A DNA stretch of 64,000 nucleotides. It comes from Cellulomonas uda. Lineage in GTDB: Bacteria; Actinomycetota; Actinomycetes; Actinomycetales; Cellulomonadaceae. The number at the start of each line of letters is the position of its first letter. Position 1 is the stretch's first letter. Below, one piece after another: positions 15,384 to 23,995 of the stretch. The position numbers and the translations under genes are program-made. The notes beneath the pieces were generated by a model. The model saw only the letters and a program-made list of their open reading frames with translations. It was not told the origin of the DNA and did no database searches. The stretch is taken from positions 27,799 to 91,798 of the forward strand of contig NZ_BJLP01000004.1 in the NCBI RefSeq assembly GCF_006538705.1, given 5' to 3'.

Positions 15384-16670
15384 ATGCCCGCCACCACCGA
15401 GATGCGCCGCCCGCCGCGCACCCGGCCGAGCACCACCGGCCGCCGCCTGCTCACGGCAGGGACGCTCGTCGCCGCGCTCGTCGGGACGCTCGTCGCGCTC
15501 CCCGCGACGACCGCGACCGCGGCGACGTCCGACCCGTACTACGGCGTGCGCTCGAAGGTCGTCACGAAGGCCACCTCCGGCGCCCGCACGATGTACGTCG
15601 CCACCAACGGTTCCGACACGTACACGTACGCCACGTCGTGGGGCACCAAGACGGTCGACCGGCACGTGTGCCTGCGCAAGAACTCCCGCGACCAGGCGAC
15701 GTGCCCGGCCGCGACGAGGTCTCGCCCGCTGCGCACGATCACCGCGGCGATCCGCGCGGGCCGCCCGGGCGACGTCATCGTCGTGCGCGGCGGGACGTAC
15801 CGCGAGGCGGCGGGCTACGGCGCCGCCGTGGGCACCGCGACCAAGCCCATCGAGCTGCAGAGCCAGCCGGGCGAGCGCGTCGAGCTGAACGGCACGCTCC
15901 AGCTCAAGAACGCGAGCCACTGGACGGTCCGCGGGATCCACTTCACGTACAACCGCACCATCCAGGGCCGCGGCCAGGCGGTCGTGCACATCCAGGGCGG
16001 GACGGGCTGGGTGTTCACGAACAACGAGGTCAGCGGCTCGCGCGAGACGGCCAACCTCATGGTGACGCCCGGCGCGCGGGGCGCGTCACCCTCGACGCAG
16101 CGCGCCGCCGGACCGAACGACTACACCATCGCCTACAACTGCATCCGCACGAACAACGGGACGCACGCGCACGGCATGGACCACAACATCTACCTGATGG
16201 CCGGCATCTACTCGAGCGGCGGCATGATCGAGCGCAACCTGCTCGCGGCCGCCCCGAACGGCGCGCAGATCAAGGCCTCGGCGTCGACGTGGGACACCTG
16301 GCAGGACAGCCCGCGCCACGTGACGATCCGGTACAACACGATGCTCGGCGGCGCGGCCGGCGTGACGGTCGGGGTCGCCGCGCAGGACGTCTCGCTGTGG
16401 CGCAACCTCATCGCCAACCAGCCCGCGACCCGCACGTCGTACGACGCCGCGGTCAAGACGTGGGAGCTCGAGCGCCACGACCTCGTCTCGGTCAAGCGCA
16501 ACCTGTTCGCGGGCTACGCGAAGTCCTACCACGAGGCCCCGGGCGAGTCGCTGGTCAAGCAGCGCAACGCCACCACGGGCCGCATCGGCTACACCGGGTC
16601 GGTCACCGGCTGCACCGCGAAGGCCGCCACCAGCGCGTACCTGACGGGGTACGGCCAGTACGCACGGTGA
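15384..16670 (+). CDS. Secreted right-handed beta-helix protein, pectate-lyase-like
   Basis: The 428-aa precursor starts at the ATG at 15384 with GAGGAG upstream. A signal peptide ends near residue 48 (ALVGTLVALPATTATAAT). The mature part shows the DUF1565-type start of a parallel beta-helix (MYVATNGSDTYTY, then RPLRTITAAIRAGRPGDVIVVRGGTY) and repeated coil patterns such as WVFTNNEVSG, VTIRYNTMLGG and LWRNLIANQ. Such proteins bind or cleave acidic polysaccharides outside the cell. No catalytic residues can be assigned with certainty. With the GH62 and GH6 genes it extends the plant-wall degrading set. Confidence 0.8.
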   Translation: MPATTEMRRPPRTRPSTTGRRLLTAGTLVAALVGTLVALPATTATAATSDPYYGVRSKVVTKATSGARTMYVATNGSDTYTYATSWGTKTVDRHVCLRKNSRDQATCPAATRSRPLRTITAAIRAGRPGDVIVVRGGTYREAAGYGAAVGTATKPIELQSQPGERVELNGTLQLKNASHWTVRGIHFTYNRTIQGRGQAVVHIQGGTGWVFTNNEVSGSRETANLMVTPGARGASPSTQRAAGPNDYTIAYNCIRTNNGTHAHGMDHNIYLMAGIYSSGGMIERNLLAAAPNGAQIKASASTWDTWQDSPRHVTIRYNTMLGGAAGVTVGVAAQDVSLWRNLIANQPATRTSYDAAVKTWELERHDLVSVKRNLFAGYAKSYHEAPGESLVKQRNATTGRIGYTGSVTGCTAKAATSAYLTGYGQYAR

Positions 16671-16689
16671 GCGCCCGGGTGACCGGGCC

Positions 16690-16706
16690 GGCCGCGCGGC
16701 GCGGCC
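16690..16706. terminator. Convergent terminator hairpin
   Basis: GGCCGCG-CGG-CGCGGCC lies within a wider GGGTGAC/GTCACCC pairing between two convergent genes. The outer arm overlaps the M23 stop codon. Confidence 0.45.
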
Positions 16707-16719
16707 TGCGGCACGGGCG

Positions 16720-17826
16720 TCACCCGAGCCCGGCGCCGACCGACGTGCGCGGCACCCAGCCCGTGGTGCCCTTGATGATCACCTTGCGCCACCCGCCGGA
16801 GGCCTCCTTGATGCTCACCGGCGTGCCCTTCTTGCCCAGGAACAGCGCCTTGGCCTGCGCGTTCGCGGCGGCGCGCACGGTCGCGTCGACCGTGAGGTGG
16901 TAGGTCTTCACCTGCGAGATGTAGTCGGTGTGCACCCAGCCGCGCACGCGCGCACCGTCGAGCGCGACCGTCACCGGGATGAAGCCGTTGCGCTTGATGC
17001 CCGGCGTGTTGAGCATGCGCGTGTTCGGCTTGAGCGTCGCGAGGAGCGTGTTGCCGACCGACGGACCGGCGCGCAGGTTGAGCCTCGTCGTCGGGTAGTA
17101 GTAGCAGCGCGTCGGCGCCGGCTGCGTGTTGTCCGCGGTCGCGCGGTCCACCACCGGCAGCTTGAAGCCGGACAGCCACGTCTTCGGGTCCACCGACGTG
17201 CCCGAGCCGTAGAACGCGTTCTGCCACACCTCGAGGTGCAGGTGCGGCCCGGTCGCGGGGCCGGACGCGCCGACCTCGGCGATGCGGTTGCCGACCTTCA
17301 CCTTGGTACCGACCTTGACGTACTTGCCGGGGTCCCACGGGTGCACGTACGCGATCCACGTCGGCACGCCCTCGATCTCGGACTTCACCGTCAGGTAGCC
17401 CGCGGCACCGTTCGTCGGCGGCACGACGTGGGTGACGACGCCGCTCGCGACCGCGTAGATCGGCTTCTTGTCGCCCGTGCCCATGTCCAGCCCGTAGTGG
17501 AACGTGGACGCACCCTTGACGGGGATGCACCGAGCACCCCACGCGGAGGTCAGCGCGTACGACTCGTCGACGAGCGGGAGTGCGAGCACGCGTCCGCTCG
17601 CGGTGCGCCGCGTCGTGAGGTCGTCCGGCACGGCCGCGGCCGCGTCGAGGCGCTTCTCGCTCGCGGCGTCGCTCGTGGCCGCCGCACGTTCCGCCGCGCG
17701 CGTGAGCGACGGCGGGGGCGGGTCGATGGTCGAGGCGGTCGCGGGTGCGGCACCGATCACGGCGGCCGCGACGACCGCGGCGGTGCCGAGCGCACCGAGG
17801 CTCGACGTACGCGTCCGGAAGCGCAT
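16720..17826 (-). CDS. Secreted M23 (LytM-type) peptidase with SH3-like repeats
   Basis: The 368-aa precursor has a signal peptide (MRFRTRTSSLGALGTAAVVAAAVIG...ATAS). The LytM zinc site is complete: HYGLDMG gives the first His and Asp, a central His lies in AYVHPWDPG, and HLHLE gives the last His. Two bacterial SH3-like domains follow, one at about 240-310 (RLNLRAGPSVGNTLLATL) and one at about 315-368 (VRAAANAQAKALFLGKKGTPV). Such enzymes cut peptide cross-links in the cell wall during growth or division. It is monocistronic and convergent with the beta-helix gene. Confidence 0.9.
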   Translation of the reverse strand: MRFRTRTSSLGALGTAAVVAAAVIGAAPATASTIDPPPPSLTRAAERAAATSDAASEKRLDAAAAVPDDLTTRRTASGRVLALPLVDESYALTSAWGARCIPVKGASTFHYGLDMGTGDKKPIYAVASGVVTHVVPPTNGAAGYLTVKSEIEGVPTWIAYVHPWDPGKYVKVGTKVKVGNRIAEVGASGPATGPHLHLEVWQNAFYGSGTSVDPKTWLSGFKLPVVDRATADNTQPAPTRCYYYPTTRLNLRAGPSVGNTLLATLKPNTRMLNTPGIKRNGFIPVTVALDGARVRGWVHTDYISQVKTYHLTVDATVRAAANAQAKALFLGKKGTPVSIKEASGGWRKVIIKGTTGWVPRTSVGAGLG

Positions 17827-17929
17827 GGGAGGGTCTCCTCGCGAGTGGGTTCACGTCGTTGTTCGGCACACGCGCGCACGATCTGGAGGGTTTGTCGTCA
17901 CCCGACCGTGTGACGACCACCATGACCCG

Positions 17930-19030
17930 TCACCGCTCGATCCGCAGCCCCAACCACTCCCCGAGGTCCCTGAGCTGCGCGTGCACCGCGCCGCGCACCT
18001 CGCTGTCCCACGGTTCCCCGTCCACCGGGTCCTCGTGCAGGGCGTGCACGACGAGCCGCCCGCGCCGCGGGTCGGCGGTCGCGTCGAGCTTCCCGACGAG
18101 CCGGTCGCCGTGCAGCACGGGCAGCGCGTAGTAGCCCCAGCGCCGCTGCCTCGCCGGTTTGTACATCTCGAGGGCGTACTCGAACTCGAACACCTCCGCG
18201 AGGCGCCGGCGGTCGGTCACCAGCCGGTCGAACGGCGAGAGCAACGCCGTGCGCGGCTCGAACGGTGCGCCGACCGCGTCGAGCAGCGCGGGGTCGACGC
18301 GCCAGCGACCGCGCACGCCCTCGACCTGGACCACCTCGCCGACGAGCTCGTCCGGGTACCCCTCGAGCGCACGGTCGCGCACGAGCCCGAGCGACGCGAG
18401 CCGCCGCTCGTCCCGCACCCGCCGCGCCTGCGCCGCGGGCACCGGCTCGTGGGGCGGGTAGACCCGATCGGCGAGGTCCCACAGCTTCTCGCGCCCGCGC
18501 CGCCCGGCGACCGCGACGTCCCCGGTCTGCACGAGCAGGCCGAGCAGCATGGTCACGTCGCGGTGGTCGTTCCAGCCCGACGAGCGCCACGGCCGCACGC
18601 ACGTGTCGGGCAGCTCGCCCGCGGTGAGCGGGCCGTCCATGCGCAGCGCGTCGAGCACGTCGCCGCGCGCGCCGCGGTTGTCGTCGAGCCACTGCGCGTT
18701 GCCGAGCCGCCACGCGGGTGCGTCCGGGCCGGGCCAGGCCGCCATGTCGGCGGTGAACAGCCGCACGTCGCGCGCGTCGCGCAGCATGCCGTCGAGCTCG
18801 ACGACGCGCTGCTGCGCCACCAGGTCCGCCAGCTCGTCGGGGTCGTACGACGAGCCGAGCCGGCTGAACAGGACGAGGTCGACGCTCGCCGCGACGGCCG
18901 CGATGGGGTCGTGCTGCAGGGCGTCCAGCCGCCGGACGGTGTCCAGCACGCCGTCGGGCCGCCGCGCGGTGAGCGCCTGCGCCCGCACGGCGATCCGCCG
19001 CGCGTCGCGCCGGGACAGCTGCTCCACCAC
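17930..19030 (-). CDS. YcaQ/AlkZ-type DNA glycosylase-like winged-helix protein
   Basis: The 366-aa protein has the fold pattern of the PF06224 family (HTH_42), which includes AlkZ and E. coli YcaQ, glycosylases that unhook interstrand crosslinks or remove bulky alkylated bases. The catalytic-type motif Q-x-D is seen in LDALQHDP near residue 40. Winged-helix segments and the C-terminal conserved LGLRIER are present. It starts with ATG and follows the related gene at 19041 by 10 nt in the same direction, so the two are probably co-transcribed. Its substrate could be a self-made or environmental genotoxin, which is an inference. Confidence 0.8.
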   Translation of the reverse strand: MVEQLSRRDARRIAVRAQALTARRPDGVLDTVRRLDALQHDPIAAVAASVDLVLFSRLGSSYDPDELADLVAQQRVVELDGMLRDARDVRLFTADMAAWPGPDAPAWRLGNAQWLDDNRGARGDVLDALRMDGPLTAGELPDTCVRPWRSSGWNDHRDVTMLLGLLVQTGDVAVAGRRGREKLWDLADRVYPPHEPVPAAQARRVRDERRLASLGLVRDRALEGYPDELVGEVVQVEGVRGRWRVDPALLDAVGAPFEPRTALLSPFDRLVTDRRRLAEVFEFEYALEMYKPARQRRWGYYALPVLHGDRLVGKLDATADPRRGRLVVHALHEDPVDGEPWDSEVRGAVHAQLRDLGEWLGLRIER

Positions 19031-19040
19031 CGGGCCGACC

Positions 19041-20291
19041 TCAGCCCCGCGGTGCGGCGGGCACGGCCGACGAGGCGGCCGCCGCCGGCTCGGGCGCGTG
19101 GCGCCGGCCGCCGAACAGCGGCGACGGGAAGGTGGGCGACACGGTGCCGCCCGCGAGCCACGCGGTGAGGCGCTCGACCTCGTCGGCGATCGCGGCGCGG
19201 GCGGGTGTGGGCACGTCCTCGAGCAGCGCCACCTCGACCGTCCCGCTGCTCGCGGACCACGCCCCGACGACGCACCCGTCGACCCACACGGTCGGCCCGG
19301 CGTTGCCGACCGCGTCGACCACCTGCCTCGCGTGCGGTCCCAGGTACCAGTCGCGTGCGGCCCAGCCCATCGTGGTCGGGTCCAGCGCCGGCAGGAGCGC
19401 GGCCCACGGCCCGGCGGGCTCGACCGGCTCGAGGTCGTCCGGCAGCAGCCACCCCACGTCCTCGCTCCCCTCGAGCCCGACCGGGACCGCGCCCACGTCC
19501 GCGAGCGAGCGGCGCACCGCGGTCAGGGTCGAGCCGAGCCACCACTGCAGGTCCCGCTCGGTCCCGGGCCCGAACGCCCGCAGCCAGCGCGCCACGACCG
19601 CGGTGTGCGCGGCGGCGGCGTCGGGCAGCACGAGCGGGCCGCCCAGCCATCGCTCCGCGAGCGCCCACGAGGGCCGGGACACGGTCCACCCGCCGCGGTT
19701 CTCGGCGCGGACGACGAGCCCGCTCGCGCCGAGGATCGTCAGCAGCCGCGGCATGACCGCCAGCTCCTGCGCCCACCGGGTGCCGCCGGCGGCCCGGAAC
19801 ACACCACCGGCCTCGGGGACCTCGTCGCGCAGCTCCGCCGCGGTCCGCGAGCGGCCGTCCGCGAGCGCCGCGAGCACGCCGGCCTCGGCGCGCGTCAGCG
19901 TCCCCTGCGGGTCGGGGTAGCGGCCGTCCTGCGCGAGCTCCTTGAGCAGCCGGCGCCGCTCGGCGCCGGCGACCCGCGCCCCCGGCGACGCGACGAGCGC
20001 GGGCAGCAGGTCGGTGCCGGCCACCCACAGCGTGCGGCGCATGGCGAGCTGCCGGACGACCGTGCGGTCGCGGTACAGGGCGTCGTCGAGGTCGCTCGTC
20101 GCGAACCCCGGCACCCGGGCCCACGCGGCCAGGTACGGGCCGGACGCGTCGGTGCCGTGCAGCACGACGAGCGCCCGGACCGCGGCGTGCAGGTCGGGCA
20201 GCGGCTCGACGAGCCCGTGCCGACGCGCGAGGCGCGCGCGTCGTTGCGCGGTGTCGACGACACCGACGACGGCCGGACGCTCGCGGGGCAT
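19041..20291 (-). CDS. AlkZ-family winged-helix DNA glycosylase-like protein
   Basis: I set the start at the ATG at 20291, removing 27 unlikely residues. The 416-aa protein fits PF06224: RRARLARRHGLVEP at the N-terminus, then VVLHGTDASGPYLAAWARV, LAMRRTLWVAG, and WWLGSTLTAVRRSL further on. Its HGTD matches the family's ATD/Q-x-D region near residue 45. The first half of a two-gene unit with the YcaQ-like gene 10 nt downstream. The pair could act on different lesions of one agent. The C-terminal tail is low-complexity Ala-rich. Confidence 0.75.
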   Translation of the reverse strand: MPRERPAVVGVVDTAQRRARLARRHGLVEPLPDLHAAVRALVVLHGTDASGPYLAAWARVPGFATSDLDDALYRDRTVVRQLAMRRTLWVAGTDLLPALVASPGARVAGAERRRLLKELAQDGRYPDPQGTLTRAEAGVLAALADGRSRTAAELRDEVPEAGGVFRAAGGTRWAQELAVMPRLLTILGASGLVVRAENRGGWTVSRPSWALAERWLGGPLVLPDAAAAHTAVVARWLRAFGPGTERDLQWWLGSTLTAVRRSLADVGAVPVGLEGSEDVGWLLPDDLEPVEPAGPWAALLPALDPTTMGWAARDWYLGPHARQVVDAVGNAGPTVWVDGCVVGAWSASSGTVEVALLEDVPTPARAAIADEVERLTAWLAGGTVSPTFPSPLFGGRRHAPEPAAAASSAVPAAPRG

Positions 20292-20531
20292 GCCCCGATC
20301 ATCGCGACCGCCACCGACATCCGCGCCACCGGCGGTCCACGCAGCGCGCCCTCCTGCCGTCCGGTTCGTCACACGCGCCGCTTCTCGGCGTTCTCGCCGG
20401 GGCGCGTTCGATCAGATCCGAACACCGCAGGTTCACCCATCCGTGGCATCCTGCGCGAGCCGACCGCGCGATCCTGTCGGATGATGTTCGTTTCTGATCG
20501 ACCTTGTGTCGCTTCTCTCGTCCCGGACGGC

Positions 20532-20544
20532 TACCCTCGGACCC
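20532..20544 (+). promoter_or_regulatory. Leaderless promoter of galE
   Basis: The -10-like TACCCT (20532-20537) lies exactly 7 nt before the ATG at 20545 and no ribosome binding site is present, so the mRNA is probably leaderless. The -35 match (TTGTGT, 20504-20509) is weak and too far. Confidence 0.5.
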
Positions 20545-21504
20545 ATGACGTGGTTGGTGACCGGCGGGGCGGGGTACATCGGTGCGCACGTGGTGCGCGC
20601 CTTCACGAAGGTCGGGCTCGAGCCCGTCGTGCTGGACGACCTGTCCAGCGGCCACGAGGAGTTCGTCCCGGCGGGCGTCCCCTTCGTGCGCGGCTCGGTC
20701 GACGACGCGGACGTCGTCGCCGACACGCTCGCGCGGCACGGCGTCGAGGGCGTCGTGCACCTCGCGGGCTTCAAGTACGCGGGCGTCTCGGTGGACCGCC
20801 CCCTGCACACCTACCGGCAGAACGTCGCGGGCACGCTCACGCTCCTCGAGGTCATGGCCGAGCAGGGGGTCGACGCGATCGTGTACTCCTCGTCGGCCGC
20901 GGTGTTCGGCACGCCCGACGTCGAGCTCGTCACCGAGGACACGCCGACGACGCCCGAGTCGCCCTACGGCGAGTCCAAGCTCGTGGGCGAATGGCTCCTG
21001 CGCGACCAGGGCCGTGCCACCGGCCTCAAGCACACGAGCCTGCGGTACTTCAACGTCGTCGGCTCCGGGACCCCGGACGTCTACGACACGAGCCCGCACA
21101 ACCTGTTCCCGCTGGTGTTCGAGGCCCTGCTCGCCGGCCGCACGCCCCAGATCCGCGGCGACGACTACCCCACCCCCGACGGCACGTGCGTGCGCGACTA
21201 CATCCACGTCGCGGACCTCGCGGACGCGCACGTCGCGGCCGCGCGCACGCTCGCCGAGGGCGGCACGCTCGAGCGCGTCTACAACCTGGGCTCGGGCGAC
21301 GGGCTGTCGGTGCGCCAGATCATGACCGCCGTCGCCGCGGCCACCGGCATCGACTTCACGCCCGAGGTGACCGAGCGGCGCGCGGGCGACCCGGCACGCA
21401 TCGTCGCGTCGGGCGAGCTCGCAGCGCGCGACCTCGGCTGGCGCATGACGCACACGATCGACGACATGGTGCGCAGCGCCTGGGAGGCCCGCACCGCGCA
21501 CTGA
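20545..21504 (+). CDS. galE: UDP-glucose 4-epimerase
   Basis: The 319-aa protein has the NAD-binding start MTWLVTGGAGYIGAHV, the SDR catalytic Ser region YSSSAAVFG and the YGESK motif with catalytic Tyr and Lys, and the family marker LRYFNVVG. It converts UDP-glucose and UDP-galactose in the cytoplasm, feeding galactose use and cell-surface sugar synthesis. It stands alone and is convergent with the LLM gene that starts 4 nt after its stop. Confidence 0.92.
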   Translation: MTWLVTGGAGYIGAHVVRAFTKVGLEPVVLDDLSSGHEEFVPAGVPFVRGSVDDADVVADTLARHGVEGVVHLAGFKYAGVSVDRPLHTYRQNVAGTLTLLEVMAEQGVDAIVYSSSAAVFGTPDVELVTEDTPTTPESPYGESKLVGEWLLRDQGRATGLKHTSLRYFNVVGSGTPDVYDTSPHNLFPLVFEALLAGRTPQIRGDDYPTPDGTCVRDYIHVADLADAHVAAARTLAEGGTLERVYNLGSGDGLSVRQIMTAVAAATGIDFTPEVTERRAGDPARIVASGELAARDLGWRMTHTIDDMVRSAWEARTAH

Positions 21505-21508
21505 CGCG

Positions 21509-22408
21509 TCAGCGCAGCGTCGTCGCGAGCTCCTCGAGCGCGCGCTCCGACCCGGCGTAGATGCCGTGCGCGCGCGGCCAGTGCACCACGACGTCCGTGA
21601 AGCCGAGTGCCGCCGCGCGCTCGACCCCCTCGGCCGCGAGCTGTGCGGACGTCAACGAGTAGACGGGGGCGCCGTCGAGGCTCAGGTACCGCCGCAGCGG
21701 CACGTCGCCGGGCCGGTGCGCGCGCTCGATCTCGTCGAACTGCGCGACCTGCTGCTCGAGCGCCGCCCACCAGCGCTCCTGCGCCCGCGCGGGCTGGTCC
21801 TCGACGTCCTCGGTGGCGTACGCCGCACCGTAGGTGACCCACCCTTGCCCGTACCGCGCCGCGAGCGTCATGGTGCGCGGGCCGGCGGCCGCGACGACGA
21901 ACGGCGTGCGCGGCCGCGCGAGGGTCCCGGGCACCATGCGGGCGTCGTGCGCCGTGTAGAACTCCCCCGCGTGCTCGGTGACGGGCTGCGTGAGCAGCGT
22001 GTCCAGCAGCCCGACGAACTCCTCGAACCGGCGCGTGCGCTCGCCGCGGCTCGGCGCCGGACCCGTCACCGACGCGTCGAACCCCTCGCCGCCGGCGCCG
22101 ACCCCGAGCAGGAACCGCCCGCCCGAGACGTCGTCGAGACCCATCACGTCCTTGGCGAACGGCACCGGGTGCCGGAAGTTCGGGGACGCGACGAACGTGC
22201 CGAGCCCGATCCGGTCGGTCGCCTCGGCCGCGGCCGCGAGCAGCGGCACGGTGGCGAACCACGGCTCGTCGGCCAGGCTGCGCCACGCCAGGTGGTCGTA
22301 GGTCCACGCGTGCGCGAACCCCATCTCCTGCGCGCGGCGCCACTTCTCGCGCTGCGTGGCCCACCGCTCCTGCGGCAGGATCACCACCCCGACCTGCACC
22401 GACCTCAT
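21509..22408 (-). CDS. LLM-class (F420-type) flavin-dependent oxidoreductase
   Basis: The 299-aa protein has the TIM-barrel luciferase-like pattern: VGVVILPQERWATQREKWRRAQEMGFAHAWTYDHLAW at the start, VMGLDDVSGGRFLLGVGAGG in the middle, and FVVAAAGPRTMTLAARYGQGWVTYG. Actinobacterial members mostly use coenzyme F420 or FMN. The substrate is unknown. Starts with ATG just after GCGCATGAGG context and ends 4 nt from the convergent galE stop. Confidence 0.85.
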   Translation of the reverse strand: MRSVQVGVVILPQERWATQREKWRRAQEMGFAHAWTYDHLAWRSLADEPWFATVPLLAAAAEATDRIGLGTFVASPNFRHPVPFAKDVMGLDDVSGGRFLLGVGAGGEGFDASVTGPAPSRGERTRRFEEFVGLLDTLLTQPVTEHAGEFYTAHDARMVPGTLARPRTPFVVAAAGPRTMTLAARYGQGWVTYGAAYATEDVEDQPARAQERWWAALEQQVAQFDEIERAHRPGDVPLRRYLSLDGAPVYSLTSAQLAAEGVERAAALGFTDVVVHWPRAHGIYAGSERALEELATTLR

Positions 22409-22444
22409 GCGCCGACCCTACGGCCGACCGGTGCGCCGGGGCAC

Positions 22445-22798
22445 CTACGCCCAGCCGAGCTCGTGCAGCCGGTCGTCGTCGATGCCGAAGTGGTGCGCGA
22501 CCTCGTGCACCACCGTGATGGCGACCTCCTCCACGACGTCCTCGCGCGTCTCGCAGATCTCGAGCGTCGGGTTGCGGAAGACCGTGATGCGGTCCGGCAG
22601 GGACCCGGCGGCCCACTGGTGCGTGCGCTCGGTGAGCGGCACGCCCTCGTACAGGCCCAGCAGGTCCTCGTCCCCGGGCGGCGGGTCGTCCTCGACGAGC
22701 ACGACGACGTTGTCCATCACCTCGGCGAGCTCCGGCGGGATCTCGTCGAGCGCGTCCCGGACGGCGTCCTCGAACTCCTCGCGCGACATCTCGACCAC
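22445..22798 (-). CDS. Small zincin-like metallopeptidase family protein
   Basis: The 117-aa protein starts at the GTG at 22798, which has AGGATGGGG upstream. A longer ORF from 22882 adds unlikely sequence. The zinc site HEVAHHFGI with a following Asp (HExxHxxGxxD type) lies near the C-terminus, as in PF06262 (zincin_1) proteins of about this length. MSREEFEDAVRDALDEIPPELAEVMDNV at the start is also typical. Cytoplasmic; substrates are unknown in the family. Confidence 0.85.
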   Translation of the reverse strand: MVEMSREEFEDAVRDALDEIPPELAEVMDNVVVLVEDDPPPGDEDLLGLYEGVPLTERTHQWAAGSLPDRITVFRNPTLEICETREDVVEEVAITVVHEVAHHFGIDDDRLHELGWA

Positions 22799-22917
22799 GA
22801 CCCCATCCTGCCCCCTGACCGGTGTGACCAAGCCCGCCCACGAACCGGTTTGGGGATCCGGCCCGGGACCCCGTATGCTCATCCACGGTCAACCGACGCC
22901 TCGACGTCAGGGGCGAC

Positions 22918-22990
22918 GCCCTCATCGTCTAGCGGCCTAGGACCCCGCCCTTTCACGGCGGTAGCACGGGTTCGAATCCCGTTGGGGGTA
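22918..22990 (+). tRNA. tRNA-Glu (TTC)
   Basis: A full cloverleaf with anticodon TTC in CCCTTTCACGG, T-loop GGTTCGAATCC and discriminator A. The 3' CCA is not encoded (ACGA). Confidence 0.95.
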
Positions 22991-23031
22991 CGAGCAAGTG
23001 CAGGTGAAACGCAGTACAGGTCTCACCACGA

Positions 23032-23105
23032 GGCCCCGTAGCGCAGTTGGTTAGCGCGCCGCCCTGTCACGGCGGAGGTCGCGGGTTCAAGTCCCGTCGG
23101 GGTCG
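23032..23105 (+). tRNA. tRNA-Asp (GTC)
   Basis: A full cloverleaf with acceptor GGCCCCG/CGGGGTC, anticodon GTC in CCCTGTCACGG and discriminator G as expected for Asp. CCA is not encoded. Confidence 0.95.
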
Positions 23106-23161
23106 CTCGACACAAGCCGGTCACTCGTGGCCGGCATCGTCGTTCGAGGGCACGCCCTCAC

Positions 23162-23234
23162 GGCTCTGTAGCTCAGTTGGTAGAGCGTTCGACTGAAAAT
23201 CGAAAGGTCACCGGATCGACGCCGGTCGGAGCCA
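23162..23234 (+). tRNA. tRNA-Phe (GAA)
   Basis: A full cloverleaf with acceptor GGCTCTG/CGGAGCC and anticodon GAA in GACTGAAAATC. The T-loop reads GGATCGACGCC, slightly unusual in having ATCGA rather than TTCGA. CCA is not encoded. Confidence 0.92.
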
Positions 23235-23240
23235 CCGCAC

Positions 23241-23272
23241 GAAGCCCGCCAGGGAGCAGCCTGGCGGGCTTC
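23241..23272 (+). terminator. Terminator of the tRNA cluster
   Basis: Perfect 13-bp arms GAAGCCCGCCAGG and CCTGGCGGGCTTC around GAGCAG, 7 nt after tRNA-Phe and followed by a short T-containing stretch. Confidence 0.8.
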
Positions 23273-23394
23273 GTCGTCTCCGCAGCCGCGCGGCCACCCC
23301 CGACGCGACCTGCGACGACGCGCGCGTGATCCGGGCCCACGGGCCCTCCTCCTGACTAGGCTGGCGGCACACCGTGCCCCGCGAGGAGGAGCCC

Positions 23395-23832
23395 GTGACC
23401 AGCGAGACAGGCCCCGAACGCCGCCGACTGCTCGACCGGCTCACCGAGCCGATCGCCGAGCGCGCCCGCGAGAAGATCGGCCAGGCCGAGGACCGCGTGC
23501 GCGCGTCGATCCAGGCCGAGATCGACGCCGTCAGCGCGAGCGTCCGCACGCGGGCCGTCGAGGTCCGCCCGTCCGCGATCGCATTCGCGGCGGCCGCGGT
23601 TCTCACGTTCCTCGGGCTCGCGCTGTTCGTCACGGCCGCCGTCATCGGACTGGCGCACGTCGTCGAGCCGTGGCTCTCGGCGCTGCTCGTCGGCCTCGCG
23701 CTCGTGCTCCTGGCCGCCGGCTTCGCCGCCTGGGGCCGCAGCCACCTGCCGCGGACCCCCATGGTCGACCTCACCCAGATCCGCGAGCCCACGCACCCCG
23801 CGGGCGAGCAGGTCCACCCCTGGGCCGACTGA
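23395..23832 (+). CDS. Membrane protein, holin-superfamily-like
   Basis: The 145-aa protein starts at the GTG at 23395 right after GAGGAGG. Residues 1-55 form a charged helix (LDRLTEPIAERAREKIGQAEDRVRASIQ). Two transmembrane segments follow at about 65-87 and 93-115, then a short tail with a Pro-rich end. It is the first of three genes encoding similar small membrane-linked proteins, often annotated together in actinobacteria as phage-holin-like. A true holin role is unlikely in this chromosomal setting; the family's job is not known. Confidence 0.65.
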   Translation: MTSETGPERRRLLDRLTEPIAERAREKIGQAEDRVRASIQAEIDAVSASVRTRAVEVRPSAIAFAAAAVLTFLGLALFVTAAVIGLAHVVEPWLSALLVGLALVLLAAGFAAWGRSHLPRTPMVDLTQIREPTHPAGEQVHPWAD

Positions 23833-23837
23833 CACGT

Positions 23838-23891
23838 CGGCACGGCGGCTCGTCGCGGCACGGCGGGTCGTTGCGGCACGGTGGGTCGTCT
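23838..23891 (+). repeat. Three tandem 18-bp repeats
   Basis: CGGCACGGCGGCTCGTCG and two variants follow each other directly at 23838, 23856 and 23874, between two genes of the same operon. They start 6 nt past the stop of the upstream gene. Confidence 0.8.
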
Positions 23892-23995
23892 CGCCTCGCG
23901 GCACGACGAGGCCGCCACCAGACTGGAGAGCCTGACGACAAGGCCCCGAACGCACCGCGTGCGGGACGGGCGCGCACGACGAGGAGAGGCACACC

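Noticed and set aside
17827..17929. A c-di-AMP (ydaO-type) riboswitch before the M23 gene
   Set aside because: Such switches often precede actinobacterial wall hydrolases, but the leader of about 100 nt lacks the needed conserved blocks.
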